Source: Streptomyces sp. NBC_00193
Lineage (GTDB): Bacteria > Actinomycetota > Actinomycetes > Streptomycetales > Streptomycetaceae
Reading direction: 5' to 3'
Assembly: GCF_026342735.1 (NCBI RefSeq)
Contig: NZ_JAPEMM010000001.1
Coordinates: 2,356,001 to 2,420,000 of the forward strand
Length of the DNA: 64,000 nt
Shown here: in pieces, positions 1 through 8,129 of the stretch
Layout: every line of letters begins with the position of its first letter
How positions within the stretch are numbered: position 1 is the first letter of the stretch
The notes under the pieces: model-generated
Database searches by the model: none
The model's input: only the letters and a program-made list of their open reading frames with translations
Told to the model about the DNA's origin: nothing
Program-made: the position numbers and the translations under genes

Positions 1-2
1 CG

Positions 3-983
3 GCCGAGCTACCCCTCACGGAGCCCGACCTCGACCTCTTCGGCCCGGCGGCACGCGACCTCCTCCCCCAGCTCGAAGCGGCGAAACTGCTGCGCCGCCG
101 GGCCACGGCCTGGCACTGGACCCGCCGGGAACGGGCCTCGGACCTCACCGACATCCGGGGCGGCGGCGGACGCCCGGTCCAGATCGTCGAGGCCGCCACG
201 GGCCGCCTGCTGGGCACGGTCGACGAAGAGGCTTCCCACACCGCCGTCCACGACGGGGCGGTCCACCTCCACCAGGGCCGCACGTACCTGGTGAAGCAGC
301 TGGACCTGGAGGACTCGGTCGCGCTGGTCGAGGAGGCGAACCCGCCGTTCTCCACGACGGCCCGCGACACGACCGCCATCTCGGTCCTGGAGACCGAGAC
401 GGAGATCGCCTGGGGCCGGGGCCGGCTCTGCTTCGGGTCCGTGGAGGTCACCAACCAGGTGGTCTCCTACCTGCGCCGCAAACTGATCACCGGCGAGGTG
501 CTCGGCGAAGCCAAACTGGACCTGCCGCCCCGCACCCTGCGCACCCGGGCCGTGTGGTGGACGGTCACCGAGGACCAGCTCGACGAGGCCCGGATCAACC
601 CGGAGATCCTCGGCGGCGCCCTGCACGCCGCCGAGCACGCCTCCATCGGCCTGCTCCCGCTCTTCGCCACCTGCGACCGCTGGGACATCGGCGGGGTCTC
701 CGTCCCGCTGCATCCCGACACCCTCCTCCCGACGGTCTTCGTCTACGACGGCCACCCGGGCGGTGCGGGCTTCGCCGAGCGCGCCTTCCACACGGCCCGC
801 GCCTGGCTGACGGCGACCCGCGACGCGATCGCCGCCTGCGAGTGCGAGGCCGGCTGCCCTTCCTGCATCCAGTCCCCCAAGTGCGGCAACGGCAACGACC
901 CGCTGCACAAGCGCGGCGCCGTCCGCCTCCTCACCCACCTCCTCTCGGAATCCCCACCCCCCACCCCACCGGCAACCCCCTGA
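3..983 (+). CDS. DEAD/DEAH-box helicase, C-terminal part (gene runs off the left edge)
   Basis: The frame is open from base 3, so the ATPase domains lie outside the window and only about 326 C-terminal residues are visible. They contain the DUF1998/MZB-type zinc module seen at the end of MrfA/Hrq1-like superfamily 2 helicases: a cysteine cluster CxCxxxCxxC near residue 280, followed by another Cys and a short Pro-rich tail. Family role (known): ATP-dependent unwinding in DNA repair; the exact substrate cannot be deduced here. It lies tail-to-tail with a leftward Tad pilus operon, the arrangement for which TadE-like proteins were named 'helicase/secretion neighbourhood'. Helicase type is well supported; subfamily is inference. 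Confidence 0.85.
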   Translation, partial: AELPLTEPDLDLFGPAARDLLPQLEAAKLLRRRATAWHWTRRERASDLTDIRGGGGRPVQIVEAATGRLLGTVDEEASHTAVHDGAVHLHQGRTYLVKQLDLEDSVALVEEANPPFSTTARDTTAISVLETETEIAWGRGRLCFGSVEVTNQVVSYLRRKLITGEVLGEAKLDLPPRTLRTRAVWWTVTEDQLDEARINPEILGGALHAAEHASIGLLPLFATCDRWDIGGVSVPLHPDTLLPTVFVYDGHPGGAGFAERAFHTARAWLTATRDAIAACECEAGCPSCIQSPKCGNGNDPLHKRGAVRLLTHLLSESPPPTPPATP

Positions 984-1290
984 GCCCTCCGGCCCCCGGG
1001 ACCGGGACCCGGGCCGGCGGGGCAGGCGGGGCCGACAGGCGGAACTGAGGCTTCACGGCCTCACCAGCGATTGGCTGGATATCGCCCCTGGTGCCACCCA
1101 AACCGGGACAGCCGCCCGGGGAACCACTCCCGCACCCCCCAACCCCTCCCAGACGAGCCTCCAGGGCACCCTCAGCCCCTCCCGGACGGCGCGGGCACCC
1201 TCGGGGCCCCACCCAGACGGGGACGGGCCCCTCAGCCCCTCCCAGAAACGGGCGAGCCGTTCCCGGGACCCCTCCCCGGGGGAGGGCCCC
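984..1290. other. C-rich convergent intergenic region
   Basis: About 300 bp between the helicase stop and the stop of the last Tad gene. It is strongly C-rich on the plus strand and contains repeated ctcagcccctccc-like blocks near 1170 and 1230. I see no convincing gene. A short inverted repeat around the run of c and g at 1260-1290 (cctccccggg/ggaggg) could serve as a terminator. Confidence 0.5.
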
Positions 1291-1692
1291 TCATCGGGGC
1301 TCCCCGGGCAGCGGTGGGCCCGCGCGGGAGCGCAGCTCCGGTCGGAAGGGGCCCGTCGGGGTGCGGGCGGTGACCTCCGCGACCTCCCCCGTCACCACGC
1401 ACCCGGTGATCTGCACGCCCTGCGCCACCGCCACCCGTACCGCCGTGGCGCAGGCGGCCTCCGGGCCGTGGGCCCAGCTCGCGGCCGCGGCGAGGGCGGC
1501 CAGGTCGGCGGCGGCCGCGGCACGGTGCCGGGAGACCACGGCCTGCCCGAGCAGGAGCACCCCGCCGAACACCGCCATCAGCACGGTCACCACCACGACC
1601 CCCCACACCGTGGCCGACCCCCGGTCCCGGTCCCGGGGCCGCAGGCGGCGGCGCTCCCCCAGGCGGCCCCCGCGGCCCCCGCGGCGGCTCAC
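1291..1692 (-). CDS. TadE-like membrane protein (Rv3654c-type)
   Basis: A 133-residue protein with a basic N-terminus, the GSATVWG-type entry motif of TadE-like pseudopilins, one hydrophobic helix (about residues 24-45) and an extracellular domain with two cysteines. The family (Rv3654c/TIGR03816 style) accompanies actinobacterial Flp/Tad clusters and is thought to be a minor pilin or assembly component in the membrane. The GTG start overlaps the stop of the upstream TadE gene (GTGA), so translation is coupled. It is the last gene of the leftward operon that begins with ssd. Family call is confident; exact role is inferred. Confidence 0.75.
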   Translation of the reverse strand: MSRRGGRGGRLGERRRLRPRDRDRGSATVWGVVVVTVLMAVFGGVLLLGQAVVSRHRAAAAADLAALAAAASWAHGPEAACATAVRVAVAQGVQITGCVVTGEVAEVTARTPTGPFRPELRSRAGPPLPGEPR

Positions 1693-2042
1693 GGCGGCGG
1701 CCCGACGGTGTCCTCGGCCAGGGCGGCGGCCAGGGCGGTGAGGCGGACCGGCAGCGCGGCCGGGCCCGGGGCCGGAGCCGAGACGCGGACCCGCCACAGG
1801 TCGCCCGTCCGCGAGAGCTCCACCCGCGCCCCGGGCGGGGCCGCCGCCTCGGCCGCCGCCACCGCCGCGCCCGCCGGCTCCGACCGGGCCGCCGCCCGGG
1901 CACCGGCCCGAGCGGCGTCCACACACCGGATCTGCGCGGCGGCCGCCATCAGCGCCCACACCAGCAGCCCCGCGAACAGCACCAGCGCCGGAATCACCAG
2001 GGCCGCCTCCGCCGTCACGAATCCGCTGTCAGAACGGCGCAT
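1689..2042 (-). CDS. TadE family minor pilin
   Basis: A 117-residue protein starting MRRSDSGFVTAEAALVIP. The TAEAALVIP segment is the classic TadE N-terminus (Glu five residues after the conserved Thr region), followed by one transmembrane helix and a small extracellular domain. TadE proteins are pseudopilins needed for Flp pilus assembly. I chose the ATG at 2042 because GGGAAGG lies six bases upstream; this start overlaps the pilin gene by 14 bp. A longer in-frame start at 2090 would add residues encoded inside the pilin gene and is less likely. Confidence 0.8.
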   Translation of the reverse strand: MRRSDSGFVTAEAALVIPALVLFAGLLVWALMAAAAQIRCVDAARAGARAAARSEPAGAAVAAAEAAAPPGARVELSRTGDLWRVRVSAPAPGPAALPVRLTALAAALAEDTVGPPP

Positions 2043-2253
2043 CGAGTGCCTTCCCGATGGTCGACTGAAGTGCCGTCGCAACCAGTTCACTCGTCACCAC
2101 CTTGTACAGAACGGCCGCGAACGCACACGCCGCGATCGTGCCCATGGCGTATTCGGACGTGGACATCCCCGCGTCGCCTCCACGACCCTTCAGTCGCGCG
2201 CGTCCCACCAGTCCCGCCATTGCAACCCGCACGCGAATCCAGATGATCGACAT
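2029..2253 (-). CDS. Flp-type major pilin (DUF4244 family)
   Basis: A 74-residue prepilin. A short basic leader ends in a Gly followed by MSTSEYAMG; the Gly/Met junction with Glu at +5 and Tyr at +6 is the Flp prepilin cleavage signature. A roughly 20-residue hydrophobic helix (AACAFAAVLYKVV) follows, then a short polar tail. Known role of the family: the structural subunit of the Tad/Flp pilus. A good ribosome site (gggagg, five bases before ATG) precedes the start. No prepilin peptidase (TadV) is seen in the window, so processing must rely on an enzyme encoded elsewhere. Confidence 0.8.
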   Translation of the reverse strand: MSIIWIRVRVAMAGLVGRARLKGRGGDAGMSTSEYAMGTIAACAFAAVLYKVVTSELVATALQSTIGKALDAPF

Positions 2254-2321
2254 GACAACCTCCCGTTGATTCAGCTTTTCGACGTGTTCTCAGATCTCGG
2301 ATGTCGGATGGTCATTTCAGT

Positions 2322-2390
2322 CGGCCCATTCAGGGCGGCCATTCAGGCGGCCGTCCAGGTGGCCGTTCATCAGGTAGCCGTTCAGACGGA
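2322..2390. repeat. Short degenerate tandem repeat between tadC and the pilin gene
   Basis: About five imperfect units of 13-15 bp with the core ggccRttcagg (for example gcggccattcag, gcggccgtccag, gtggccgttcatcag, gtagccgttcag). It lies in the 160-bp gap between tadC and the pilin gene, the only sizeable gap in this operon. Function unknown; it could be a minisatellite or an RNA processing region. Confidence 0.6.
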
Positions 2391-2415
2391 TCTTCAGATG
2401 TCCCCCAAGTGGCCT

Positions 2416-3192
2416 TCAGCTGCCGGAGAGGAGGCCGGAGGCCATTCCGATCACCACCGGCGCCACTCCCAGCGCGAGGAAGGCGGGGAGGAAGCACAGG
2501 CCCACCGGCGCGGTGACTAGGACCGCCGCCCGCTGCGCCCGGGCCCCCGCCCGGCGCGCGCGGTCCGCCCGGAGCGTCGAGGCGAGCCGGGAGACCGGTT
2601 CCGCGGCGGGCGCCCCCGTACGCGCGGAGCGCTCCAGGCATTCGGCCAGGGCGCGGGCTCCCGGTATCTCCGCCAACCTCCCCCACGCGGCGCCCGGTTC
2701 GCCGCCGAGCCGCAGCTCCGCCCCGGCCGTCGCCAGCCTCTCGCCCACCGGACCGCCCAGCGACTCCCCCACCGCCTCGGCGGCGTCCACCGGCCCGGCT
2801 CCGGCTGCCAGGCAGGCGGCCAACAGGTCGGCGGCGAAGGGGAGCTGGCGCTCGGCCTCCGCGAGGTCCACCCCCGCGGCCGGCCGTCGCCGCGCGAGCC
2901 ACCTGCGGACCGCGAAGCCCGCCGCGCAGCCGGCCGCCACGCCCGCGAGCCCGCCGATCAGCACCCAGGCCGCCGCCAGCGCTCCGGCCGGCCCGGCCCA
3001 CACCGTCAGCGCCGCCCGCAGCCGGGGCCCGGGCAGCGGTCGCCTGCGCGCGGCCTCCACCGCGAGCAGCCGGGTGAGCCGGCGCCTGGCCGCCCGCGCC
3101 CTGATCCGTGCCGCCACCAGCGCCGCCGCGCACAGCGCCGCCGTCGCGAGGCACAGGGCCGTCCCCAGCCTGTGGATGGCGAAGCCGTCCAT
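2416..3192 (-). CDS. TadC-like membrane protein (type II secretion F domain)
   Basis: A 258-residue protein with hydrophobic segments near residues 10-30, 70-105 and at the C-terminus (AAVLVTAPVGLCFLPAFLALG), enclosing a T2SS-F-like cytoplasmic domain (residues about 120-220). In Tad systems TadB and TadC form the inner-membrane platform on which the TadA ATPase acts. The ATG shares one base with the TadB stop (TGATG), so the two are coupled. The charged, Ala-rich linker is typical of streptomycete versions. Confidence 0.8.
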   Translation of the reverse strand: MDGFAIHRLGTALCLATAALCAAALVAARIRARAARRRLTRLLAVEAARRRPLPGPRLRAALTVWAGPAGALAAAWVLIGGLAGVAAGCAAGFAVRRWLARRRPAAGVDLAEAERQLPFAADLLAACLAAGAGPVDAAEAVGESLGGPVGERLATAGAELRLGGEPGAAWGRLAEIPGARALAECLERSARTGAPAAEPVSRLASTLRADRARRAGARAQRAAVLVTAPVGLCFLPAFLALGVAPVVIGMASGLLSGS

Positions 3193-4076
3193 CACCGCTC
3201 CCCCACCCGTACGATCCGCCGGCACCACAGCAGCCCCAGCGCCTCCAGCACCGCGCCCGCCAGCAGGCAGCCCCATCCCACCGGCGTGTGCAGGAGCACG
3301 CGCAGCGGATCGGCGCCCAGCCCGGTACCGATCAGCAGGCCGACCAGCGGGAGCAGGGCCAGTACCGCTGTCGTCGATCTCGCTCCCGTGAGCTGGGCGC
3401 GCAGTGATTCCTCCCGGTCCCGCTCGGCCCGCAGGGCTCCCTCCAGCCGGTCCAGTCCGGCGGCCAGCCCGGCGCCGCCGTCCACCGAGACCCGCCAGCA
3501 GGCCGCCATCGCCGCCAGCCCCTCCGCGCCGGGCTCCCGTGCCGCCTGCCGCAGTGCCGCGGCAACGTCCCCGCCGAAGGCCGCGGCCGCCAGGACCCCG
3601 GTCTCCGCGGCTCCCGGCCCGCCGGGGCCCGACACCGTGCGGCGCATCGCCTCGCTCAGTGCCCGGCCCGGCTGCGCCCCGGCGCGCAGTTCGCCCACCA
3701 CCGCGCCGCACAGGGCCACCACTTCGGCGGCCCGCGCCGTCCTGGCCCGCGCCCGCTGCCCGGCCCGCAGCCACCGGCGCACCAGCGGTACCGCCGCCGC
3801 CCCCGCGAGCAGCGGGATCACCGACCCGCCCAGCAGCGCGAGCACCAGCCCGGCCCCCAGGCAGGCCCACTCCCTGCTCTGCGCGGCCCGGACCCGGACT
3901 CCGGCCGCCAGCCGCTCCCACGGCGCCGGCCCCGCCGCTGCCGGCCGCCCCGGCCCGGCCAGCACCGCCCTGGCCCGCCGGGACACCCCGTCGGCCCCGG
4001 CCAGCGCCCAGGCCGCCGCTCCGGCGCACAGCACTCCGGCGAGCACCGGCAGCGGCGCCATCGCCCCGGCGCTCAC
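3192..4076 (-). CDS. TadB-like membrane protein (type II secretion F domain)
   Basis: A 294-residue protein with an N-terminal helix, a second hydrophobic stretch around residues 70-95 (CLGAGLVLALLGGSVIPLLAG), a T2SS-F cytoplasmic domain, and two C-terminal helices (TTAVLALLPLVGLLIG and onward). It is the partner of TadC in the inner-membrane platform. The GTG at 4076 overlaps the TadA stop (GTGA); an ATG five codons inside (4061) is an alternative start. Position between tadA and tadC is the standard Tad order. Confidence 0.8.
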   Translation of the reverse strand: MSAGAMAPLPVLAGVLCAGAAAWALAGADGVSRRARAVLAGPGRPAAAGPAPWERLAAGVRVRAAQSREWACLGAGLVLALLGGSVIPLLAGAAAVPLVRRWLRAGQRARARTARAAEVVALCGAVVGELRAGAQPGRALSEAMRRTVSGPGGPGAAETGVLAAAAFGGDVAAALRQAAREPGAEGLAAMAACWRVSVDGGAGLAAGLDRLEGALRAERDREESLRAQLTGARSTTAVLALLPLVGLLIGTGLGADPLRVLLHTPVGWGCLLAGAVLEALGLLWCRRIVRVGER

Positions 4077-5221
4077 CGGGCACCTGCGAGCAGCGGGCGC
4101 AGTCGCTCCCAGCCCCGGTCCCGTACGAACCCGCGGGCGCCCCAGCGCAGCGCCGGCACGGTGACCACGAGCCCGGCGGGGTCCCGCTCCAGGACGTGCA
4201 CCTCGGCGACCCGGCGCCGGCCGGTCCGGTCCCGTACGAGGTGGACCACCAGGGTCAGGGCTGCCGCCAACTGGCTGTGCAGGGCGGCCCGGTCCAGCCC
4301 GGCAGCCGTCCCGAGGGCCTCCAGCCGGGCCGGCACATGGGCGGCGGCATTCGCGTGGACCGTGCCGCAGCCGCCTTCGTGACCCGTGTTGAGGGCGGCC
4401 AGCAGGTCCGCGACCTCGGCGCCCCGGACTTCGCCGACGACGAGCCGGTCCGGCCGCATCCGCAGCGCCTGGCGGACCAGGTCGGCGAGGGTGACTTGAC
4501 CCGCACCCTCCTGGTTGGCCGGCCGGGTCTCCAGCCGCACCACGTGCGGATGGTCGGGCCGCAGCTCGGCCGAGTCCTCGGCGAGCACGATCCGCTCCCC
4601 GGGGCCGACGAGCCCGAGCAGGGCGCTGAGCAGCGTGGTCTTGCCGGTGCCCGTCCCTCCCGAGACCAGGAAGGACAGCCGGGCCCGCACCATGTCCCGC
4701 AGCAGCCGTTGCCCGCCGGGCGGCAGCGTCCCCGCCGTGACCAGCTCCTCCAGCGTGAAGGCGCGCGGCCGCACCACCCGCAGGGACAGGCACGCCGATC
4801 CGACGGCCACCGGGGGCAGTACGGCGTGCAAGCGGGTGCCGTCGGGCATCCGGGCGTCCACCCAGGGCCGGGCGTCGTCGAGGCGGCGCCCGGCGACGGC
4901 GGCGAGCCGCTGGGCGAGCCTGCGCACGGCGGCGGCGTCGGTGAAGGTCACCCCGGTCAGCTCCAGCCCGCCGCCGCGGTCCACCCACACCCGGTCGGGG
5001 GCCGCCACCAGGACGTCGGTGACCTCGGGGTCGGCGAGCAGTGCCTCCAGCGGGCCCGCGCCGACCAGTTCGGACCTCAGCTCGGCGGCGACGCCGAGCA
5101 CCTCCGCGTCGCCCAGCAGCCGGCCCTGGGCCCGCAGGGCCGCGGCCACCCGCGCCGGGGTGGGCTCCGCCCCGCTCTCGGCGAGCCGCTGGCGCACCGC
5201 GTCGAGGAGAACGGCGCTCAT
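4073..5221 (-). CDS. tadA: TadA/CpaF-type secretion ATPase
   Basis: A 382-residue hexameric ATPase of the type II/IV secretion superfamily that powers Flp pilus assembly. Visible features: an N-terminal regulatory domain to about residue 140; a Walker A GGTGTGKTT near residues 188-196; a Walker B-type ERIVLAED around 215; the conserved His-box region GEVRGAEVADLLAALNTGHEG; and GTVHANAA, which matches the TadA 'His box'. The ATG overlaps the ssd stop (ATGA). Fixed order ssd-tadA-tadB-tadC supports the call. Confidence 0.9.
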   Translation of the reverse strand: MSAVLLDAVRQRLAESGAEPTPARVAAALRAQGRLLGDAEVLGVAAELRSELVGAGPLEALLADPEVTDVLVAAPDRVWVDRGGGLELTGVTFTDAAAVRRLAQRLAAVAGRRLDDARPWVDARMPDGTRLHAVLPPVAVGSACLSLRVVRPRAFTLEELVTAGTLPPGGQRLLRDMVRARLSFLVSGGTGTGKTTLLSALLGLVGPGERIVLAEDSAELRPDHPHVVRLETRPANQEGAGQVTLADLVRQALRMRPDRLVVGEVRGAEVADLLAALNTGHEGGCGTVHANAAAHVPARLEALGTAAGLDRAALHSQLAAALTLVVHLVRDRTGRRRVAEVHVLERDPAGLVVTVPALRWGARGFVRDRGWERLRPLLAGAR

Positions 5222-6438
5222 ACCGCCACCCCCTGGGCGGAGCCGAGCGCGTGCTGCCAGAAGCCGTCGCAGAAGCGGGCGAGGGCGCCCCGCCCGTGCG
5301 ATCCCGGGGGCTCGCCCTCGGCCACCCGGCCCGGGAGTCCCACCTCGACCGGTACTTCGCCGGCCAGGGGCACCCCCAGGAGTCCGGCGACGGCTTCCGC
5401 GTCGAGTCCGCCGGGCGCGGGGCCCCGTACGACCACGCGGACGTCGCGGGCCACCATCCGGACTCCCGCGGCCACCCGGCCGGCCGCGGCCACCGCCCGC
5501 AGTTCGCCCCGCACCACCAGGAGCACCAGGTCCAGCTGCGCGAGCACCTCGGCGACGGCTTCGTCGACCCGGCGCGGCAGGTCGACCACGACGACCCCGC
5601 CCCGGCGCCGCGCGGCGGCCACCACCGAGCGCATCGCGGCGGGCGGCACCACCACGCGGTCCCCGCGGTCCCAGCTGAGCACCCGCAGGGCGTGCAGTTC
5701 GGGCAGGGATTCCGCCAGGGCTCCGGCGCCGACGCGGCCGCGCGAGGCGGCGAAGTCGGGCCAGCGCAGTCCTTCGGCGGTTTCGCCTCCGAGGAGGACG
5801 TCCATGCCGCCGCCGAGGGGGTCGCCGTCGATGAGGATGGTCCGCTCCCCGGCCCGGGCGGCCCGCAGGGCCAGCGCGCAGGCGAGGGTGGAGGCTCCGG
5901 CTCCGCCGCTGCCCCCGATCACCCCGACCGCGAGGGCGGGCCGTCCGGCCCCCTCCACGACATCGGCGATCCGGTCGACGAGCCGGTTCTCGGCGTCGGG
6001 GAGGGTCAGCACCTCCTCGGCGCCGATCTCCAGGGCCCGCTGCCATACGTGGGGGTCGTCCAGATCCCGGCCGACGAGGAAGACCCCGTCCCGCCGGGGT
6101 GCGCCGCGCACCCGCCGCGCGGCATCGTCGCCGACCAGGACGAGCGGCGCCGATTCCCAGCCGACCCCCACGACTCCCGCGACCCCGACGACCCTCGCGC
6201 CGCCCCCGCCGCCCCTCTCGTCACCACCGGCTCCGCTTTGCTCCGGCACCGCGTGCTGCACATGCGGCTCGGCCCCCGCGGCGGCGCACAGCCGCAGCAG
6301 GTCGTCGAGCAGCAGGGGGTCCTCGGTGATGATCAGCGGCCGTCCGCCGGCGGCCGCAGGCCCTCCGGCCCCGGGATTCGGCCCGTCCCCGCCCGCCATC
6401 GCGAGATCCCGGACTTCACACGACTTCGATCCAGCCAC
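5218..6438 (-). CDS. ssd: Septum site-determining protein Ssd (CpaE/TadZ-like ATPase)
   Basis: A 406-residue protein with a receiver-like N-terminal half and a MinD/ParA-type C-terminal half. The deviant P-loop GGSGGAGAST lies near residues 174-183, and ILIDGDPLGGGMDVLLG follows it. CpaE/TadZ relatives localise the Tad machine; in actinobacteria the homologue is called Ssd because overproduction disturbs septation (established for mycobacteria). Start: GTG at 6438, with AAGGAGG eight bases upstream; an internal ATG at 6399 lacks such a site. It is the first gene of the leftward operon, so its upstream region should hold the operon promoter. Confidence 0.85.
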   Translation of the reverse strand: MAGSKSCEVRDLAMAGGDGPNPGAGGPAAAGGRPLIITEDPLLLDDLLRLCAAAGAEPHVQHAVPEQSGAGGDERGGGGGARVVGVAGVVGVGWESAPLVLVGDDAARRVRGAPRRDGVFLVGRDLDDPHVWQRALEIGAEEVLTLPDAENRLVDRIADVVEGAGRPALAVGVIGGSGGAGASTLACALALRAARAGERTILIDGDPLGGGMDVLLGGETAEGLRWPDFAASRGRVGAGALAESLPELHALRVLSWDRGDRVVVPPAAMRSVVAAARRRGGVVVVDLPRRVDEAVAEVLAQLDLVLLVVRGELRAVAAAGRVAAGVRMVARDVRVVVRGPAPGGLDAEAVAGLLGVPLAGEVPVEVGLPGRVAEGEPPGSHGRGALARFCDGFWQHALGSAQGVAV

Positions 6439-6732
6439 GATCTCCGCCTCCTTCTCACAGCAAATCCAGCGCCGCGGACTTCGCGGCCGGAATCACCGTG
6501 ACGGGATCGGGAAAAAGAAGTGGATCTTGCTCTAAAACCGTGGACGGGCGCCTCATTGTGAATAACTCGCTCACCCCAACAGGTGAGTTCCGGAGCGCGC
6601 CGGAACGACTACGCACCGTGACGAGTTCGAGGGGGTGGGGGCCTTCGCCGCACAGGCCCCTCGAAGACGAGGAGGCCCGAGGAGTGATCACTTGGGGTCG
6701 AAGGCAGGGACGCAAACCGCGTCCGGACATGC

Positions 6733-6767
6733 GACGACCCCCGCCGGGGGGGAGAGCGGGGGTCGTC
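6733..6767. other. Strong hairpin in the ssd / HAD-phosphatase intergenic region
   Basis: Within the 476-bp gene-free stretch 6439-6914 there is a perfect 12-bp inverted repeat (gacgacccccgc / gcgggggtcgtc) with an 11-nt G-rich loop. It has no T-run, and no rightward gene precedes it. It may be a transcript leader structure, or a bidirectional barrier between the two divergent units. Apart from this and the promoter-like elements at 6881-6908, I see nothing gene-like in the stretch. Confidence 0.5.
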
Positions 6768-6880
6768 CCCACGGTCCGACTCGGGGGGGGAGGAGCCAGA
6801 CCGGGTTAGCACGGTCGCGAACGATCCGTGACTTCCATGGTGTACCCGAGAGGCTTCTCAGGCAAACCCACGCGCCGCAC

Positions 6881-6908
6881 TTTACGCCGAATGGTGGGCG
6901 CATATGCT
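6881..6908 (+). promoter_or_regulatory. Putative sigma-HrdB-like promoter for a leaderless HAD gene
   Basis: TTTACG (6881-6886) and TATGCT (6903-6908) are separated by 16 bp and resemble -35 and -10 boxes. The -10 ends six bases before the GTG at 6915, the classic geometry of a leaderless streptomycete mRNA. No ribosome site precedes any of the possible starts, which favours this reading. This is inference from spacing and partial consensus matches (about 4/6 each). Confidence 0.4.
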
Positions 6909-6914
6909 CGGGTC

Positions 6915-7760
6915 GTGGAAAATCAGCCCTTGCCGCACTCCTTGCCTCGCACCGCAGCCTTCTTCGATCTGGACAAGACGGTCATTGCGAAGTCGAGCAC
7001 TCTGACGTTCAGCAAGTCCTTCTACCAGGGCGGCCTGATCAACCGAAGGGCCGTGCTGCGCACCGCCTACACGCAGTTCATCTATCTGGCCGGCGGCGCC
7101 GACCACGATCAGATGGAGCGGATGCGGGAGTACCTGTCCGCCCTCTGCAAGGGGTGGAACGTGCAGCAGGTCCGGGAGATCGTCGCCGAGACCCTGCACG
7201 ACCTCATCGACCCGCTGATCTACGACGAGGCCGCCTCCCTCATCGAGGCCCACCACACCGCTGGCCGCGACGTGGTGATCGTGTCCACCTCCGGAGCCGA
7301 GGTCGTCGAGCCCATCGGCGAGATGCTGGGCGCCGACCGGGTCGTCGCCACCCGGATGGTCGTGGGCGAGGACGGCTGCTTCACCGGCGAGATCGAGTAC
7401 TACGCCTACGGCCCGACCAAGGCGGAGGCCGTGCGCGAACTCGCGGAGTCCGAGGGGTACGACCTCTCGCGCTGCTACGCGTACAGCGACTCGGCCACCG
7501 ACATCCCGATGCTGGAAGCGGTCGGCCACCCGCACGCGGTCAACCCCGACCGGGCCCTGCGACGGGAGGCGGTGGCGCGCGAGTGGCCGGTGCTGGTGTT
7601 CAACCGTCCGGTACGGCTGAAGCAGCGACTGCCCGGACTGTCGATGCCCGCACGGCCCGCGCTGGTCGCCGCCGCCGCGGTGGGCGCGGCCGCGGCCACC
7701 GCCGGACTGGTCTGGTACGCGAGCCGGCGACGCGCCCTGGCCGCCGCCGCGCCCCGCTGA
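6915..7760 (+). CDS. HAD-IB family phosphatase, C-terminally membrane-anchored
   Basis: A 281-residue HAD hydrolase of the IB (SerB/PSPase-like) branch. Motif I FFDLDKTV has Asp18 and Asp20; motif II is IVSTSG; motif III is the lysine in GPTKAEAV; motif IV is YSDSATDIPML. After the catalytic domain comes one hydrophobic helix (ALVAAAAVGAAAATAGLVWYA) with a basic tail, suggesting a membrane anchor. Streptomycete homologues have been annotated as 'morphological differentiation-associated' (memory, unverified). The substrate is unknown. Start: GTG 6915 from the leaderless promoter geometry; in-frame starts at 6891 (ATG) and 6828 (GTG) are possible. Confidence 0.8.
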   Translation: MENQPLPHSLPRTAAFFDLDKTVIAKSSTLTFSKSFYQGGLINRRAVLRTAYTQFIYLAGGADHDQMERMREYLSALCKGWNVQQVREIVAETLHDLIDPLIYDEAASLIEAHHTAGRDVVIVSTSGAEVVEPIGEMLGADRVVATRMVVGEDGCFTGEIEYYAYGPTKAEAVRELAESEGYDLSRCYAYSDSATDIPMLEAVGHPHAVNPDRALRREAVAREWPVLVFNRPVRLKQRLPGLSMPARPALVAAAAVGAAAATAGLVWYASRRRALAAAAPR

Positions 7761-8059
7761 CCTGCGCGAACACCGGGTGTCCGATACACCCTGATTCGCA
7801 CCGGAAAGCAAAGAAATGCGGCCAGGGGTTTCGCTCCACTCCGAAGCGGAGTACAAATGAAGCAACGGCCCGCGAGACCAAAGAACATCCGAGAGGATCA
7901 TCTTTAAAACGCAGTAAGGCCCACGGACCGAAGCATGAACGCCGAGCACCCACGCGACGTCGACCCGTCGATTACGGGCCAGCCGCACCAGGTGACGGGC
8001 AAAGCTCCCGACCTGATGGGCAATCATCGAGGACGCTTGGTAACTGGGCGTAAATGCCA
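7761..8059. other. Intergenic region without a convincing gene
   Basis: Together with the hairpin below, this makes a 369-bp gap between the HAD gene and the Fic-fold gene. It has lower GC than its surroundings. Small inverted repeats at 7775-7791 (gggtgt/acaccc, 14 bp after the HAD stop) and 7838-7852 (actccg/cggagt) may end transcription of the HAD gene. Very short open frames exist, but none has a credible ribosome site and coding bias. Confidence 0.5.
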
Positions 8060-8091
8060 GCGGCGACACCAGAGCAGTACGGTGTCGCCGC
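8060..8091 (-). terminator. Hairpin downstream of the Fic-fold gene
   Basis: A perfect 11-bp stem (gcggcgacacc / ggtgtcgccgc) with a 10-nt loop, 38 bp past the stop of the leftward gene. There is no clear U-tract, as is common for streptomycete terminators. Confidence 0.6.
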
Positions 8092-8129
8092 AACCCATGT
8101 CCGGACCCGGTCAGGCCCCGCCGGGCCCG

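Noticed and set aside
3404..6535. A 1043-codon plus-strand open frame across the Tad operon
   Set aside because: Pro/Ala/Arg-rich translation without domains; it is antisense to tadB, tadA and ssd, which carry clear motifs.
6850..6870. gagaggcttctcaggcaaac, similar to the 3' signature of glycine riboswitches
   Set aside because: The rest of the aptamer is missing and the following gene is a HAD phosphatase, so I regard it as coincidence.
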